Assembly: GCF_013299165.1 (NCBI RefSeq)
Contig: NZ_JAAFKD010000001.1
Span: 496,001-560,000 of the forward strand
Length of the DNA stretch: 64,000 bases
DNA from: Microcoleus sp. bin38.metabat.b11b12b14.051
GTDB taxonomy: Bacteria; Cyanobacteriota; Cyanobacteriia; Cyanobacteriales; Microcoleaceae
Direction of reading: 5' to 3'
Notes under the pieces: model-generated
What the model saw: only the letters and a program-made list of their open reading frames with translations
Database searches by the model: none
What the model was told of the DNA's origin: nothing
Shown here: positions 43,551-52,555 of the stretch, piece after piece
Position numbering within the stretch: the stretch's first letter is position 1
Layout of the letters: every line of letters starts with the position of its first letter
Made by a program: the position numbers and the translations under genes

Positions 43551-44786
43551 TTAAGCAAATTCTTCCGCAAACAGCCGGCGGAGGATTTCGGTAACTTCGG
43601 CGGCGACTCTGGCGTCAAGTTCTATGGCTTTGCGATCGCCACTGCTGGAACCGTCTAAAACTTTTTGTGCCCGCAAAGTCATGGCTAAAGTTCTGAGTTT
43701 AGCAGGTTTTTGGGTCGCTTTCGGGCGATCGTCCACAAAGCGCACTAAAGCCACATAAACTGTTTCTATCGTTCCCCTCCTGGAACTGACTCCATAACCC
43801 AATTTTGAGATAATTACCGGAGAAGAGATGAGGCTATCCATACCCAAAGTTTTGATTGCTTCATCCGCGTATCGAGCGGTGTCATGTCCCATTGCTCTGA
43901 CAATGGTTTCTAAGCTGCTCCACTGAGAGCCTTTGATGCGCGATCGCTGTTCGATATGGAAGTGCCATCCTAACATGGAAATCAGCCTGGTCAAGTCATA
44001 AGCCGATACAGAATTATTTTGTTCGAGGCTATTTTCGGCGGCAGTTAGCAGCACTTGTTTTTTGGTGAGATCGTATATTTTGGGATTGTCGAGATAAGGG
44101 ATATCGCCGTAATCCCCGCGAAAAGTTAGGTCGTTATTGCCAGTAGTATTCTTCAGCCACTGCTCTATTCCGGCGCGAGTATCAAAGCGTTTGAACATCG
44201 CGGCTAAGGAGTTTGAAGTTGCTATATTTTCGGTATAGCTAATCATATTTTTTGCTAAATCGTAAAAATAAAGATCGTGTTTTTGCCCGTATCCATCTCT
44301 AACAACGCAGTTGTCAACGTCGCAGTCGGGATATTTGGTATTTAGTTGACTGACGATATTCAGGAGCGCGATAATTTTAGTGGCACTCCAAAACTCACCT
44401 TTGGTAAGTGCATTTTTCCCCAGCCACTGCGCCTGGATTTTGTCGCCTACAAAAGTGCCAATGCAAACGCAGGCTTGTTTGATGTCTTCGTGGAGAAAGT
44501 TTAAAGCTTGAGGGTAAATTTGAGGTAGTTCTCCGAGGCTGGGAAAGAAGCTAAGTTTGAGGGGATTATCGGCTGGGGGAATGTAGCTAATTACTTTGAT
44601 ACCGTCTGGTTTTTGTTTGAGATAATCGGGATAGTTTTTAATTTCTTTTTGGTAAGGGGAGTTTTGAATTCCCCGGTCTAAAAAGGCGAGTTTTTCCGAG
44701 TTAGCATTGGTATCTATTTGGGTTTGGAGGTAGTTTTTGAAGATGCGCGCTCGGTCTTTTGCGAGTTCTAGTGAGGTGAGGTTCAT
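43551..44786 (-). CDS. Serine-hydrolase (beta-lactamase fold)-like protein, unknown function
   Basis: 411 residues. The stretch FWSATKIIALLN at about 132-143 has an SxxK tetrad (Ser134, Lys137) followed by TSNSLAAMF near 201, which resembles the SxN motif. KLGYGVSSRRG near 328 may replace the KTG strand. The order and spacing fit a class A beta-lactamase or low-molecular-weight PBP fold, yet there is no signal peptide. The start is the ATG at 44786, after a GAGG-like stretch; longer frames lack support. The substrate is unknown. A cytoplasmic location would be unexpected for a penicilloyl enzyme, so it may be a different serine hydrolase. Confidence 0.6.
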   Translation of the reverse strand: MNLTSLELAKDRARIFKNYLQTQIDTNANSEKLAFLDRGIQNSPYQKEIKNYPDYLKQKPDGIKVISYIPPADNPLKLSFFPSLGELPQIYPQALNFLHEDIKQACVCIGTFVGDKIQAQWLGKNALTKGEFWSATKIIALLNIVSQLNTKYPDCDVDNCVVRDGYGQKHDLYFYDLAKNMISYTENIATSNSLAAMFKRFDTRAGIEQWLKNTTGNNDLTFRGDYGDIPYLDNPKIYDLTKKQVLLTAAENSLEQNNSVSAYDLTRLISMLGWHFHIEQRSRIKGSQWSSLETIVRAMGHDTARYADEAIKTLGMDSLISSPVIISKLGYGVSSRRGTIETVYVALVRFVDDRPKATQKPAKLRTLAMTLRAQKVLDGSSSGDRKAIELDARVAAEVTEILRRLFAEEFA

Positions 44787-44845
44787 GTGAATTGTTACTA
44801 GCTTGTTGCGAATAATTAAATAACTATACCACAACAATAAAATTG

Positions 44846-44904
44846 GTTTGTAGTGAGGACTTTAGTCCGCAAAAAGAAGGACTAAAGTCCTCACTACGAA
44901 CCTC
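44846..44904. repeat. Family A repeat pair (hairpin)
   Basis: GGTTTGTAGTGAGGACTTTA faces GGACTAAAGTCCTCACTACG; perfect stem of about 20 bases between two genes of the same direction. Confidence 0.9.
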
Positions 44905-44909
44905 TAGGA

Positions 44910-45218
44910 CTAGATATCTGAGTGCGAGTTTTGCGAGCGGGCTTTTTTGCCGTGTACTTGAATGCGTTTGTCGGTTTTTTGTTTCTTAACCCAAGAGATA
45001 AATTTTTGGATTTGAGGGTCATTTTTGAGCTTTTCTAGGGTGTTGAGCTCTTGGGCGAGGTGTTTGTTGTCGAAGAGAGAGTGAATCTGGCGGTGACAAG
45101 CTGAACAAATGTCGATCGTCTGACTGGGATCTTCGTTTTTGCGCTTGGTGTTTTGTTTGGGGATGAGGTGGTGGGCGGTTAATGCTTCCATTTGTCGATC
45201 GCACAATTCGCACTGCAT
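44910..45218 (-). CDS. HNH endonuclease domain protein
   Basis: 102 residues that are little more than an HNH module. MQCELCDRQ carries the first Cys pair, AHHLIPK the HNH His pair, DICSACHRQIHSLF the second Cys pair and the third His. It binds Zn and is a probable nicking endonuclease of the free-standing HNH type. The tail (about 60-102) is basic. The start is the ATG at 45218. No partner ATPase or recognition domain is adjacent. Related short HNH genes are found in mobile or defence settings and in isolation. Confidence 0.8.
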   Translation of the reverse strand: MQCELCDRQMEALTAHHLIPKQNTKRKNEDPSQTIDICSACHRQIHSLFDNKHLAQELNTLEKLKNDPQIQKFISWVKKQKTDKRIQVHGKKARSQNSHSDI

Positions 45219-45284
45219 AATTTTCTCAATGCTGTTAGATGGGAGAATTGCTTCTTTTATTTTAGCGTAATTTAGGGCAGAGTT

Positions 45285-45330
45285 TGTAGTGAGGACTTTA
45301 GTCCGCATAAATTAGAGGACTAAAGTCCGA
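45285..45330. repeat. Family A repeat pair, diverged
   Basis: TTTGTAGTGAGGACTTTAGT and GGACTAAAGTCCGAACG. It lies behind the HNH gene and before a terminator. Confidence 0.75.
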
Positions 45331-45364
45331 ACGATCAAACTGTCGATCGCACTTCGCAGACAAT

Positions 45365-45384
45365 AAAAAACCCCCAATGGGGGT
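45365..45384 (-). terminator. Rho-independent terminator of the cta operon
   Basis: On the minus strand ACCCCCATTGGGGGT is followed by six T. It lies 58 bases beyond the ctaE stop codon. Confidence 0.85.
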
Positions 45385-45398
45385 CTTAATTTCAGGTA

Positions 45399-45420
45399 GG
45401 GCAGGCTTTTCAGCCTGCCC
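45399..45420. terminator. Second hairpin behind ctaE
   Basis: GGGCAGGCT-TTTC-AGCCTGCCC, nine-base arms, between the ctaE stop codon and the T-run terminator. It may back up termination or protect the 3' end. Confidence 0.5.
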
Positions 45421-45441
45421 GCTAAGTAGAAAAGCCTACGC

Positions 45442-46068
45442 TCAAAGCACGTACAGCAGCAAAAACAAAACAATCCAAATCACATCGACAAAGTGCCAGT
45501 AAATCTCAGTTGCTTCGATGCCGAAGTGGTGTTCGCTAGAATAGTGACCTTCCGTGCGCGATCGCCAAACGACCCCAGCCATCAGGATTACACCAAACGT
45601 CACGTGCAAGCCGTGAAAAGCAGTCAAAACGTAAAAGCAACTGGCATACAAATTAGTCGTCAAGCCAAACTCTAAATGAGTGTATTCGTAAACTTGACCG
45701 AACAAGAAAACCGCGCCCATGGCGATAGTCACGAGCAACCAATTCCGCATACCCGCCGCATCATTCTTTTTGATGGCGGTATCTGCATTGTGAATCACAA
45801 AACTGCTAGCAATCAGAATTACTGTGTTAATTCCCGGTAGCAATAACTCGCGATCGGGCGTACCTTCGGGCGGCCACATCGGGGCCATCGCCCGATAAAT
45901 CAAATACGCGGCAAACATACCCATAAATATCATACCTTCAGAGCCCAAGAACACAAGTATGCCTAGCATTCTGTGGTCGGGATGTTCTTCGCCGTGGGCT
46001 TCTACTTCGGCGCTGTGGTGGTAATTTAGCTCTGTTTTAGCTGGGTCGATCGCTGGAATTTGTTGCAT
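45442..46068 (-). CDS. ctaE: Cytochrome c oxidase subunit III
   Basis: 208-residue membrane protein with five hydrophobic segments. It keeps the family blocks HRMLGILVFLGSEGMIFMGMF, FGQVYEYTH, SCFYVLTAFHGLHVTFGV and ATEIYWHFVDVIWIVLF; the FHG and WHFVD histidine regions are characteristic of COX3. It stabilises the catalytic core of the aa3-type oxidase of the cytoplasmic or thylakoid membrane. It is the last gene of ctaC-ctaD-ctaE, read leftward, with a 236-base spacer of GAAGAAG and CTAATGA repeats between it and ctaD. Confidence 0.95.
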   Translation of the reverse strand: MQQIPAIDPAKTELNYHHSAEVEAHGEEHPDHRMLGILVFLGSEGMIFMGMFAAYLIYRAMAPMWPPEGTPDRELLLPGINTVILIASSFVIHNADTAIKKNDAAGMRNWLLVTIAMGAVFLFGQVYEYTHLEFGLTTNLYASCFYVLTAFHGLHVTFGVILMAGVVWRSRTEGHYSSEHHFGIEATEIYWHFVDVIWIVLFLLLYVL

Positions 46069-46089
46069 AATAAATTGCTAGTTGGTAAG

Positions 46090-46304
46090 GGATGTTGAAG
46101 GAAGAAGGAAGAAGGAAGAAGGAAGAGGGAAGAAGGAAGAGGGAAGAAGGCTATAAAGACTTCACGAGCGGGTAAAAAGAGGGAAGAGGGAAGAGACAGA
46201 AAAAAATTATCCTTACATCGCTGCTGTGCAGTCAAAAGTCATTAGTCGAAAGTTCTAATATTGGAACAACTAATGACTAATGACTAATGACTAATGACTA
46301 ATGA
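46090..46304. repeat. GAAGAAG microsatellite and CTAATGA heptamers between ctaD and ctaE
   Basis: GAAGGAAGAAG units at about 46095-46145 and six CTAATGA heptamers at about 46268-46308. The heptamers run to the ctaD stop codon. Confidence 0.8.
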
Positions 46305-48113
46305 CTAATTGCTATCTTGACGTTCATCAGCAGGAGAATCAACGTTGATCTCTGATTCAGGCTCGACCAAAGTTGCAGTACCGCTAAAGAAAGTGGAAGC
46401 TTGAGCCTCCGCAATCGGAATACCGCGTTTTTGACCACTGCTGGCGATCGCATTTTCCCTCAACATGAGCTTGAGACGTTCCCCAGTATTTTGAATTTTT
46501 TCCATGCCATAATCGTAAGGCCCTGTTGCCAATACGGGAATTCCTTCAAAATTTTCGATAGGCGGCGGCGAAGTCGTCATCCATTCCAAAGTCAAAGCTT
46601 CCCAAGGATTATCACCAGCTTTCGGGCCGTATCTCCAACTCCAAATCACGTTAACGATAAACGGGATTGTCGAGACTGCCAGCATATAAGCGCCGATCGT
46701 ACAAATGACATTAATTGTCGTAAATTTCGGGTCATACATGGCAACTCGCCGGGGCATTCCTTGCATCCCCAAAGCGTGCATCGGCAAGAAAGTTACGGTG
46801 AAGCCAATATACGTTAATCCAAAGTGAACTCTACCCCAAAATTCATTGAGCATCCGCCCCGTCATTTTGGGGAACCAGTGGTAAAAAGCAGCGTAAATTC
46901 CAAACACTGAGCCGCCAAACAGCACGTAGTGTAAGTGAGCGACGATAAAATAAGTATCGTGAACGTGAATGTCGAAAGGTACGGAAGCTACCATGATCCC
47001 GGTGATGCCACCAAGCAGGAATGTTGAGATAAAACCCATCCCAAATAGCATCGCACTGACGAGTCGGAGTTTGCCTCCCCAAATAGTTGCCAACCAGCTA
47101 AATATTTTAATCCCAGTGGGTACGGCGATGATCATTGTAGTGATCATGAAAAACATCCGCAGCCACCCAGGTGTACCGCTGGTAAACATATGGTGCGCCC
47201 AGACGATCAAGCCTAAAAAGCTGATGGCGAGACTGGAATAGGCGATCGCCAAATAACCAAAAATTGGCTTGCGCGAATGTATCGGCAAAATTTCTGAAAT
47301 CACCCCAAAAAAGGGCATGATCATAATGTAAACTGCCGGGTGCGAATAAAACCAGAATAAATGCTGGTAGACGACGGGATCGCCGTTACCAGTCGGGTTA
47401 AAAAATGCCGTTCCTGCTAACAAGTCAAAGGATAGCAAAATCAAGGCTGCTGCTAGCACTGGAGTAGCAACTAAAGTCAGCGCTGAAGTCGCAATCATTG
47501 CCCAGCAAAACAAAGGCATTTCATTGAGACTCATGCTCGGAACCCGCATCGTGAAGATGGTAACGGCAAAATTTACCGCCCCCAAAATCGAAGAAGTTCC
47601 GAGAAACAAAACGCTGAGAATCCAAATTTCTTCTCCCATTTGAGCAGTAACTAAGCTCAAAGGCGGATAGGAAGTCCAACCCGCTTGGGGAGCTCCGACC
47701 AAAAAACTGCTCAACAGCAACACGCCGGCTACGGGAATCATCCAAAAAGCCAGGGCATTGAGTCGGGGAAATGCCATGTCTTTTGCCCCAATCATCAGGG
47801 GAATCAAAAAGTTAGCAAATCCGGCACCGGCGGGGACAATCCATAGGAAAATCATCACCGTGGCGTGAACAGTAAATAAACTGTTATAGAGTTCGGGGGT
47901 GACAAAATCGGAGTCGGGGGTGGCGAGTTCGGTTCGCACTAGAGTTGCGAGCACTCCGCCGATTAGATAGAAACCAAAAGTTGTAACTAGGTATTGAATA
48001 CCGATGACTTTGTGGTCAGTATTGAAAGTAAAGTAGTCTCGCCAATGTCTGTCGGCCGGCTCTGTTCCGCGAGCCTCTATGTTGGCGGTTTCTTGGAACT
48101 GTGCTTGTGTCAT
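46305..48113 (-). CDS. ctaD: Cytochrome c oxidase subunit I
   Basis: Catalytic subunit that reduces oxygen to water and pumps protons. 602 residues with about 12 membrane helices. Haem and copper ligands are visible: VHATVMIFLWIVPAGAGF for haem a, FWFYSHPAVYIMIMPFFG for CuB and the cross-linked Tyr region, LIVWAHHMFTSG for the CuB His pair, and VHDTYFIVAHLHYVLFGG for haem a and a3. The K-channel stretch PTGIKIFSW is present. The tail after about 520 is hydrophilic and longer than in many homologues. The start ATG at 48113 gives MTQAQFQETAN. Confidence 0.97.
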   Translation of the reverse strand: MTQAQFQETANIEARGTEPADRHWRDYFTFNTDHKVIGIQYLVTTFGFYLIGGVLATLVRTELATPDSDFVTPELYNSLFTVHATVMIFLWIVPAGAGFANFLIPLMIGAKDMAFPRLNALAFWMIPVAGVLLLSSFLVGAPQAGWTSYPPLSLVTAQMGEEIWILSVLFLGTSSILGAVNFAVTIFTMRVPSMSLNEMPLFCWAMIATSALTLVATPVLAAALILLSFDLLAGTAFFNPTGNGDPVVYQHLFWFYSHPAVYIMIMPFFGVISEILPIHSRKPIFGYLAIAYSSLAISFLGLIVWAHHMFTSGTPGWLRMFFMITTMIIAVPTGIKIFSWLATIWGGKLRLVSAMLFGMGFISTFLLGGITGIMVASVPFDIHVHDTYFIVAHLHYVLFGGSVFGIYAAFYHWFPKMTGRMLNEFWGRVHFGLTYIGFTVTFLPMHALGMQGMPRRVAMYDPKFTTINVICTIGAYMLAVSTIPFIVNVIWSWRYGPKAGDNPWEALTLEWMTTSPPPIENFEGIPVLATGPYDYGMEKIQNTGERLKLMLRENAIASSGQKRGIPIAEAQASTFFSGTATLVEPESEINVDSPADERQDSN

Positions 48114-48165
48114 AACAACAATATAAAGGCTTCCTAGTTCGCCGTAAAAACTTCAATCCTATTTT

Positions 48166-48298
48166 GTACTAAGGACTTCAGTCCTTTCAATCCTCGGGAG
48201 CCGGACTAAAGTCCTTACTACGAATATTTTTGTAGTAATGATTTTAGTCATTCAAATCTTGGGGATCGAGACTAAAGTCCTTACTATGAACCTTTTAG
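48166..48298. repeat. Family A-like repeats between ctaC and ctaD
   Basis: Three or four diverged copies, such as ACTAAGGACTTCAGTCC, GACTAAAGTCCTTACTACGA and TTTGTAGTAATGATTTTAGT. They lie inside the operon, so they are probably transcribed. Confidence 0.75.
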
Positions 48299-48317
48299 AT
48301 GAAGGTAGGGACTATTT

Positions 48318-49319
48318 TTAGTGATGAGTTGGGTGAAGTTGTTCTAGACTTTCGGGATTGATTTTTATGTCCCTGACGTAAGGAGCTAAAAATTCCCCAT
48401 CTGACAACTTATCGGGATTGACTGCAACTGCTTCTTCTAGGTTTTGAGTGCTAGCAATTTGCTGTTCTTTGATCCAACTATCAAAATCTTCTTGCGTGTG
48501 AACGAATGCTACAGCTTTCATCGCTCCGTGATATGCGCCGCACAATTCAGCACAAACAACTCGGTATTCGCCGACTTTGTTTGGTGTAAATCTTAGTTCG
48601 CTTGTTCGCCCAGGAATTACATCTTGTTTGAGCCGAAATTCGGGTATCCAAAATGCGTGGAGCACGTCTTGAGCTCCAAGATTTAGCTGTACGTCGCTGT
48701 TGACTGGTATATGCAGTTCACCGGAACTAACGCCACTTTCTGGATAGGTAAAAATCCAGGCGTACTGCAAACCCATGATGTTTACAACTAAGTCTGCTGG
48801 TTTGCCTTCGTTTTCTGGGGCAGCACCTACGCCTAGGGCAATTTGTTTTTCTGGCTGAATTTGAGGGGCATTTTGTGGTGTATCTGACAGTGTGCCTGCG
48901 ATCGCACTTCCGCGCATTTTAGCGTGCGATTGCATTGTACCGTGGTCGTGATTACCCATCGGATCGAGGCCACCCATTGAGTTGTAAATCTCAAAACTGT
49001 AGACTCCGATACCTAAAATAATCACCGCTGGTAGGGCTGTCCAAAGAATTTCTAAGGGAAAGTTATCATGCCAAGCCGGCCCATCGGTGTTGTCTCCCTC
49101 ACGACGGCGATATTTAATTACAGCAACGAGCAGCACTCCGTGGACTAGGATAAATAATCCTACGCCAAGTGTCATCATTGTGTTGAATAGTCCGTCTATC
49201 TGGGATGCTTGAGCCGAGGCGGCGATCGGCATTAAACCATGATTCTGCCCGTACCAGAGACTGATTAGAGTCACTCCGATGCCGACAAGCATGGTGAGGA
49301 TGGAACTTGGAATGTTCAC
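48318..49319 (-). CDS. ctaC: Cytochrome c oxidase subunit II
   Basis: Receives electrons from cytochrome c6 or plastocyanin at the CuA site. Two membrane helices (within about 1-70) are followed by a periplasmic or lumenal cupredoxin domain with LHAFWIPEFRLKQDVIPG and the CuA cluster CAELCGAYHGAM. An insertion of about 40 residues with GLDPMGNHDHGTMQSHAKM, rich in His and Met, precedes the cupredoxin part. The start is a GTG at 49319 giving the family N-terminus (M)NIPSSILTMLVGIGVT, with AAGG upstream; the frame stays open to 49385 without conserved residues. It is the first gene of ctaCDE. Confidence 0.93.
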   Translation of the reverse strand: MNIPSSILTMLVGIGVTLISLWYGQNHGLMPIAASAQASQIDGLFNTMMTLGVGLFILVHGVLLVAVIKYRRREGDNTDGPAWHDNFPLEILWTALPAVIILGIGVYSFEIYNSMGGLDPMGNHDHGTMQSHAKMRGSAIAGTLSDTPQNAPQIQPEKQIALGVGAAPENEGKPADLVVNIMGLQYAWIFTYPESGVSSGELHIPVNSDVQLNLGAQDVLHAFWIPEFRLKQDVIPGRTSELRFTPNKVGEYRVVCAELCGAYHGAMKAVAFVHTQEDFDSWIKEQQIASTQNLEEAVAVNPDKLSDGEFLAPYVRDIKINPESLEQLHPTHH

Positions 49320-49642
49320 GCTGGTACCTTCTAGTAGCGACACTTCTTCGCTGGAACAATTAAGGAAGCGCCTCTGGGTTGTCAATTTTTAATTGTAGAT
49401 TGACATTTTGGCTCCAATCCCTATCTTAATGCTTACTTAAGGCTTATACCATTTTCGCTTTCTGATTTGAGATTTAAAGGTGGGGGGGTGACTTATCCTA
49501 CAAGGGTTTGAAGCTTCTGGGCCAGTTGCATTCTTTGGGAAACTGGTATTAGTATTGTTGGGCGATCGCTCGATCGCATGAATACGGCTTATCAACCTTG
49601 ACAAAAATAAAAAAAAATGGTAATAAATCACTTTTTTTACTA

Positions 49643-50407
49643 CTAAATTTGAGATTTTTTCTCAAACACCATCAAATGCTGCTGAGGTAACATCTCTTTT
49701 GTCTCTTTCCATACTAAACCGACGGCGGCCATTTCTTTTTTTACCTGCTGCTGAGTCATTTTGTGTAAGCCTTTAATTGGAAGCAGGGGATTTTCGCCCC
49801 GATACTCGATCGATACGGTGCGGCCTCCCGGCTTGAGTGCTTTGACAATTCCTTGCATCATTTCTCTGGGATAGGCAAATTCGTGATAGGCATCCACCAT
49901 CACAACTAAATCTACGCTGTTTTCCGGCAAATTCGGACTGTCAAGGCTTCCCAATACAGGCTCAACGTTAGCAATATTTTTTTCTTGTTTGTTCAACTCA
50001 ATAAAATTGAGCATTTCCGGCTGCACGTCAACTGCAAAAACTTTTCCTTGTGGAACTAAGGGAGCGATCCGAAAGCTAAAATATCCGGTTCCGGCGCCAA
50101 TATCTGCTACAATGTCGGTTGGTTTTAAATCGAGATTGTTGACTAATCGAGCTGATTTTTCTTCCATGCCGCGCGAGGGTCTTTCTAGCCAACCGGCACC
50201 TTGATATCCCATGACTTGGGCAATTTCTCTACCCATGTAAAATTTGCCTGTGCCGTCGGGATTGTGGACGGTTCGCTGCTGGTAAATTGGGTCTTTGTTG
50301 GTTGTGTCAGTTGCTTGTGCTGCTGTGCAACCGTTTTGCGATAATAGGCAAATTATTGTTAATATAATTGCGGTTAATGGTTTAATGATTTGGGCTATTT
50401 TTTTCAC
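49643..50407 (-). CDS. Exported class I SAM-dependent methyltransferase
   Basis: 254 residues. Unusual in beginning with a signal peptide or lipoprotein-like leader (MKKIAQIIKPLTAIILTIIC, then LLSQNGC). The enzyme core is a Rossmann-type methyltransferase: motif I VADIGAGTGYFSFRIAP near 100, acidic loop VFAVDVQPEMLNFI, and VDLVVMVDAYHEFAYPREMM later. GRPSRGMEEKSARL precedes the core. The substrate is unknown; the absence of SAM outside the membrane makes the leader puzzling. The start is the ATG at 50407. It lies alone. Confidence 0.75.
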   Translation of the reverse strand: MKKIAQIIKPLTAIILTIICLLSQNGCTAAQATDTTNKDPIYQQRTVHNPDGTGKFYMGREIAQVMGYQGAGWLERPSRGMEEKSARLVNNLDLKPTDIVADIGAGTGYFSFRIAPLVPQGKVFAVDVQPEMLNFIELNKQEKNIANVEPVLGSLDSPNLPENSVDLVVMVDAYHEFAYPREMMQGIVKALKPGGRTVSIEYRGENPLLPIKGLHKMTQQQVKKEMAAVGLVWKETKEMLPQQHLMVFEKKSQI

Positions 50408-51564
50408 AAGATTTCGGATTTGGTATTTGAATGTTTGCTGGGGTTAAAACTATGATTTTACTCTCAAAATCGGCGATGGGTTGACTGCGTTGACGGTGAC
50501 AGAATTAAGCAGGCTCGTTTGTGGTTGATAATCTGTGATTCGAGAATTTACAGGCTGGCAACCTCATTGAAACCGATATCTCACATAGTTGAGACAGATT
50601 TCTGGTAAAAAAGATGGGAGAGAGATTGTTAAACTGCCCATCAATGAAAAAGGTTGCCTACATCTTACCAAATTTGTTTGCAGAAATAAACAAAAAATCC
50701 TGAATACTTGAATATCTGACAGTTTTAGTTTTTCTGAGGCTAGCCCAGGTTCTGAGTTGGGGTTGGGTGGCTGGAACATTCTGCCTCGGAGTGAGATCGA
50801 ATTTTTCAGCAGGCGGCGCGGGTTTAAATATTTATGTATTGTACCTGTTCTATATATGCCAATACGGTTTAGTTAAGAGATAACGACAGGAAAAATATAT
50901 CCTCTTGTTTGCTTTGTTCCTCTCTTCGGACTATCTTAACCCAAGCGTATTGAGCTATATTTAATTTGTGTATTTTTAGCTAAGTAAATAGATCTGAGAA
51001 ATAGTTTGAAAGATTACAAAAAAATGATAATTGTCAGTGACAGAACGCAGCGGTCAAACAAAATAATTTTAGGAATAGGGACTAAAGTTATCAACGTAGA
51101 TGTCTAACGTTAGACTATTTTTGAGTAGCTTTGTCCAGTTTTTACGATCGCTATTTTGCTCAATTCCAATCCGGGCTGATGCCAATTGAGGCTGGGATTG
51201 AACTGGGGAACTCGTATCGTGTCCGATAACCGCAGGTGCGATCGGCATCGGGCGCGGGCCCGAAAGTCGGCAGCCTGAGAGGGAACTTTCGGGCGCACCG
51301 CAAACCATTTTTGTGATGGTAATAGACTAGACATGATGTCTGAGGGCAAAATCTTACAACCCGATCGATGGCAAAGCTTTACTGGAGGAGACTTTTGTGG
51401 GTTTGGTTTGAGCCGATCGAGCAACTGTAACTTGATTTGCGGGCAACCGCAGACTTGAGATAATGCCGATCGCAGTTAGCAGCGTTTTGATGGGAAACAT
51501 CTTTTGTGTGAGCTCAGGTTTGATGATTTTGGTAGGATATATTCTCAAAATCAGCAAAAGTAGT
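50408..51564. other. 1.16-kb intergenic region without a supported gene
   Basis: It contains a 92-bp element at about 50870-50960 whose ends ATACGGTTTAGTTAAGA and TCTTAACCCAAGCGTAT are imperfect inverted repeats. On the minus strand at 51557-51354 a phrase MFPIKTLLTAIGIISSL resembles a signal peptide. It is broken by stop codons, and the frame beyond it (51308-51069) has no recognisable domain. A decayed exported-protein gene divergent from LysR is possible but unproven. Confidence 0.4.
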
Positions 51565-51591
51565 TATTATTCACATCACTTGTGAATAATA
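51565..51591. promoter_or_regulatory. Perfect inverted repeat before the LysR gene, probable autoregulatory operator
   Basis: TATTATTCAC and GTGAATAATA, ten-base arms separated by seven bases, ending nine bases before the LysR start codon. LysR regulators bind T-N11-A palindromes of about this size between themselves and a divergent target. Here the divergent side carries only the doubtful frame at 51557. Confidence 0.6.
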
Positions 51592-51600
51592 TGATTAAAT

Positions 51601-52515
51601 ATGGACAAGCTCAACGATCTCACTATGTTTGTCCGGTCTGCCCAAACCTTGAGTTTTTCTGAAGCGGCACGGCAGCTTGGAATGTCGCCATCGGCGGTCA
51701 GCAAATCGATTCAACGGCTAGAAGAACGGTTGGGGGTACGGCTGCTCAACCGCACGACGCGCAGGCTGTCATTGACGCAGGATGGAACAGCCTTTTTTGA
51801 GCGATCGCGCCAAATTTTGGAAGATATCGAAGAAGCAGAACTGGGGTTGATGCGATCGCAAACCACGCCCACCGGAGTGTTGCGGGTGGATCTGAGTGCC
51901 TCTCTAGGACGGATGCACATTATCCCGGCGTTACCGCGATTATTAGCGCAGTATCCGGATCTCAAGGTAGATGTGTCGCTGACGAATCGGATGGTCGATC
52001 CGATCGAAGAAGGACTAGATGCGGTGGTACGGGTGGGAACGGGGCGCGACAACAGCTCGATCGTGCAGCCCGTGGCTGTGGCCAAATTCATGGTTTGTGC
52101 TGCTCCGAGCTATCTCCAACGCTACGGAACTCCTGAAACCATCGCAGACTTGAAAGATCACAATTGCCTTGCTTTTATTTCAGCTTGGACGGGCAAAAGT
52201 TACGATTGGCAATTCCAGCAGGAAGGTGAAACAATTTTGCAACCGGTGCAGGGGAACCTTCGCCTGGACAGCGGTGAGGCGCTGTTGGAAACTGCGATCG
52301 CGGGGGCGGGCATCGTGCAGTTGTATAACTATATTGCAGCCAGGGCGATCGCCGATGGAAAACTGCAATCTATTCTGCAAAATTTTGCACCACCGGGTTT
52401 ACCTATCTCAGTGGTTTATCCTGAAAAACGCCATCTTTCTGCTAAGGTTCGTGCCTTTGTGGAATTCGTGCAGGAACTCGGGACAGAGTTAAAGCACAAA
52501 GGGATTGTTGCGTGA
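51601..52515 (+). CDS. LysR family transcriptional regulator
   Basis: 304 residues with a winged helix-turn-helix at about 1-60 (LNDLTMFVRSAQTLSFSEAARQLGMSPSAVSKSIQRLEERLGVRLL) and a periplasmic-binding-like effector domain at about 90-300. The sequence type is that of the AaeR/DhgR-like group of proteins that begin MDKLNDL and have a GVLRVDLSASLGRMHIIPAL effector start. The regulated gene cannot be named; a palindrome before the ATG suggests autoregulation. The start ATG at 51601 is preferred. Confidence 0.9.
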   Translation: MDKLNDLTMFVRSAQTLSFSEAARQLGMSPSAVSKSIQRLEERLGVRLLNRTTRRLSLTQDGTAFFERSRQILEDIEEAELGLMRSQTTPTGVLRVDLSASLGRMHIIPALPRLLAQYPDLKVDVSLTNRMVDPIEEGLDAVVRVGTGRDNSSIVQPVAVAKFMVCAAPSYLQRYGTPETIADLKDHNCLAFISAWTGKSYDWQFQQEGETILQPVQGNLRLDSGEALLETAIAGAGIVQLYNYIAARAIADGKLQSILQNFAPPGLPISVVYPEKRHLSAKVRAFVEFVQELGTELKHKGIVA

Positions 52516-52555
52516 ATAAGTGATATCGTACCCGAGCGATGGCGATCGCAAGAAC

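Noticed and set aside
51069..51557. Three overlapping frames on the minus strand, a possible broken exported-protein gene
   Set aside because: Beyond a signal-peptide-like start there is no domain or steady codon pattern, and two stop codons intervene in one frame; kept only as a note with the LysR palindrome.
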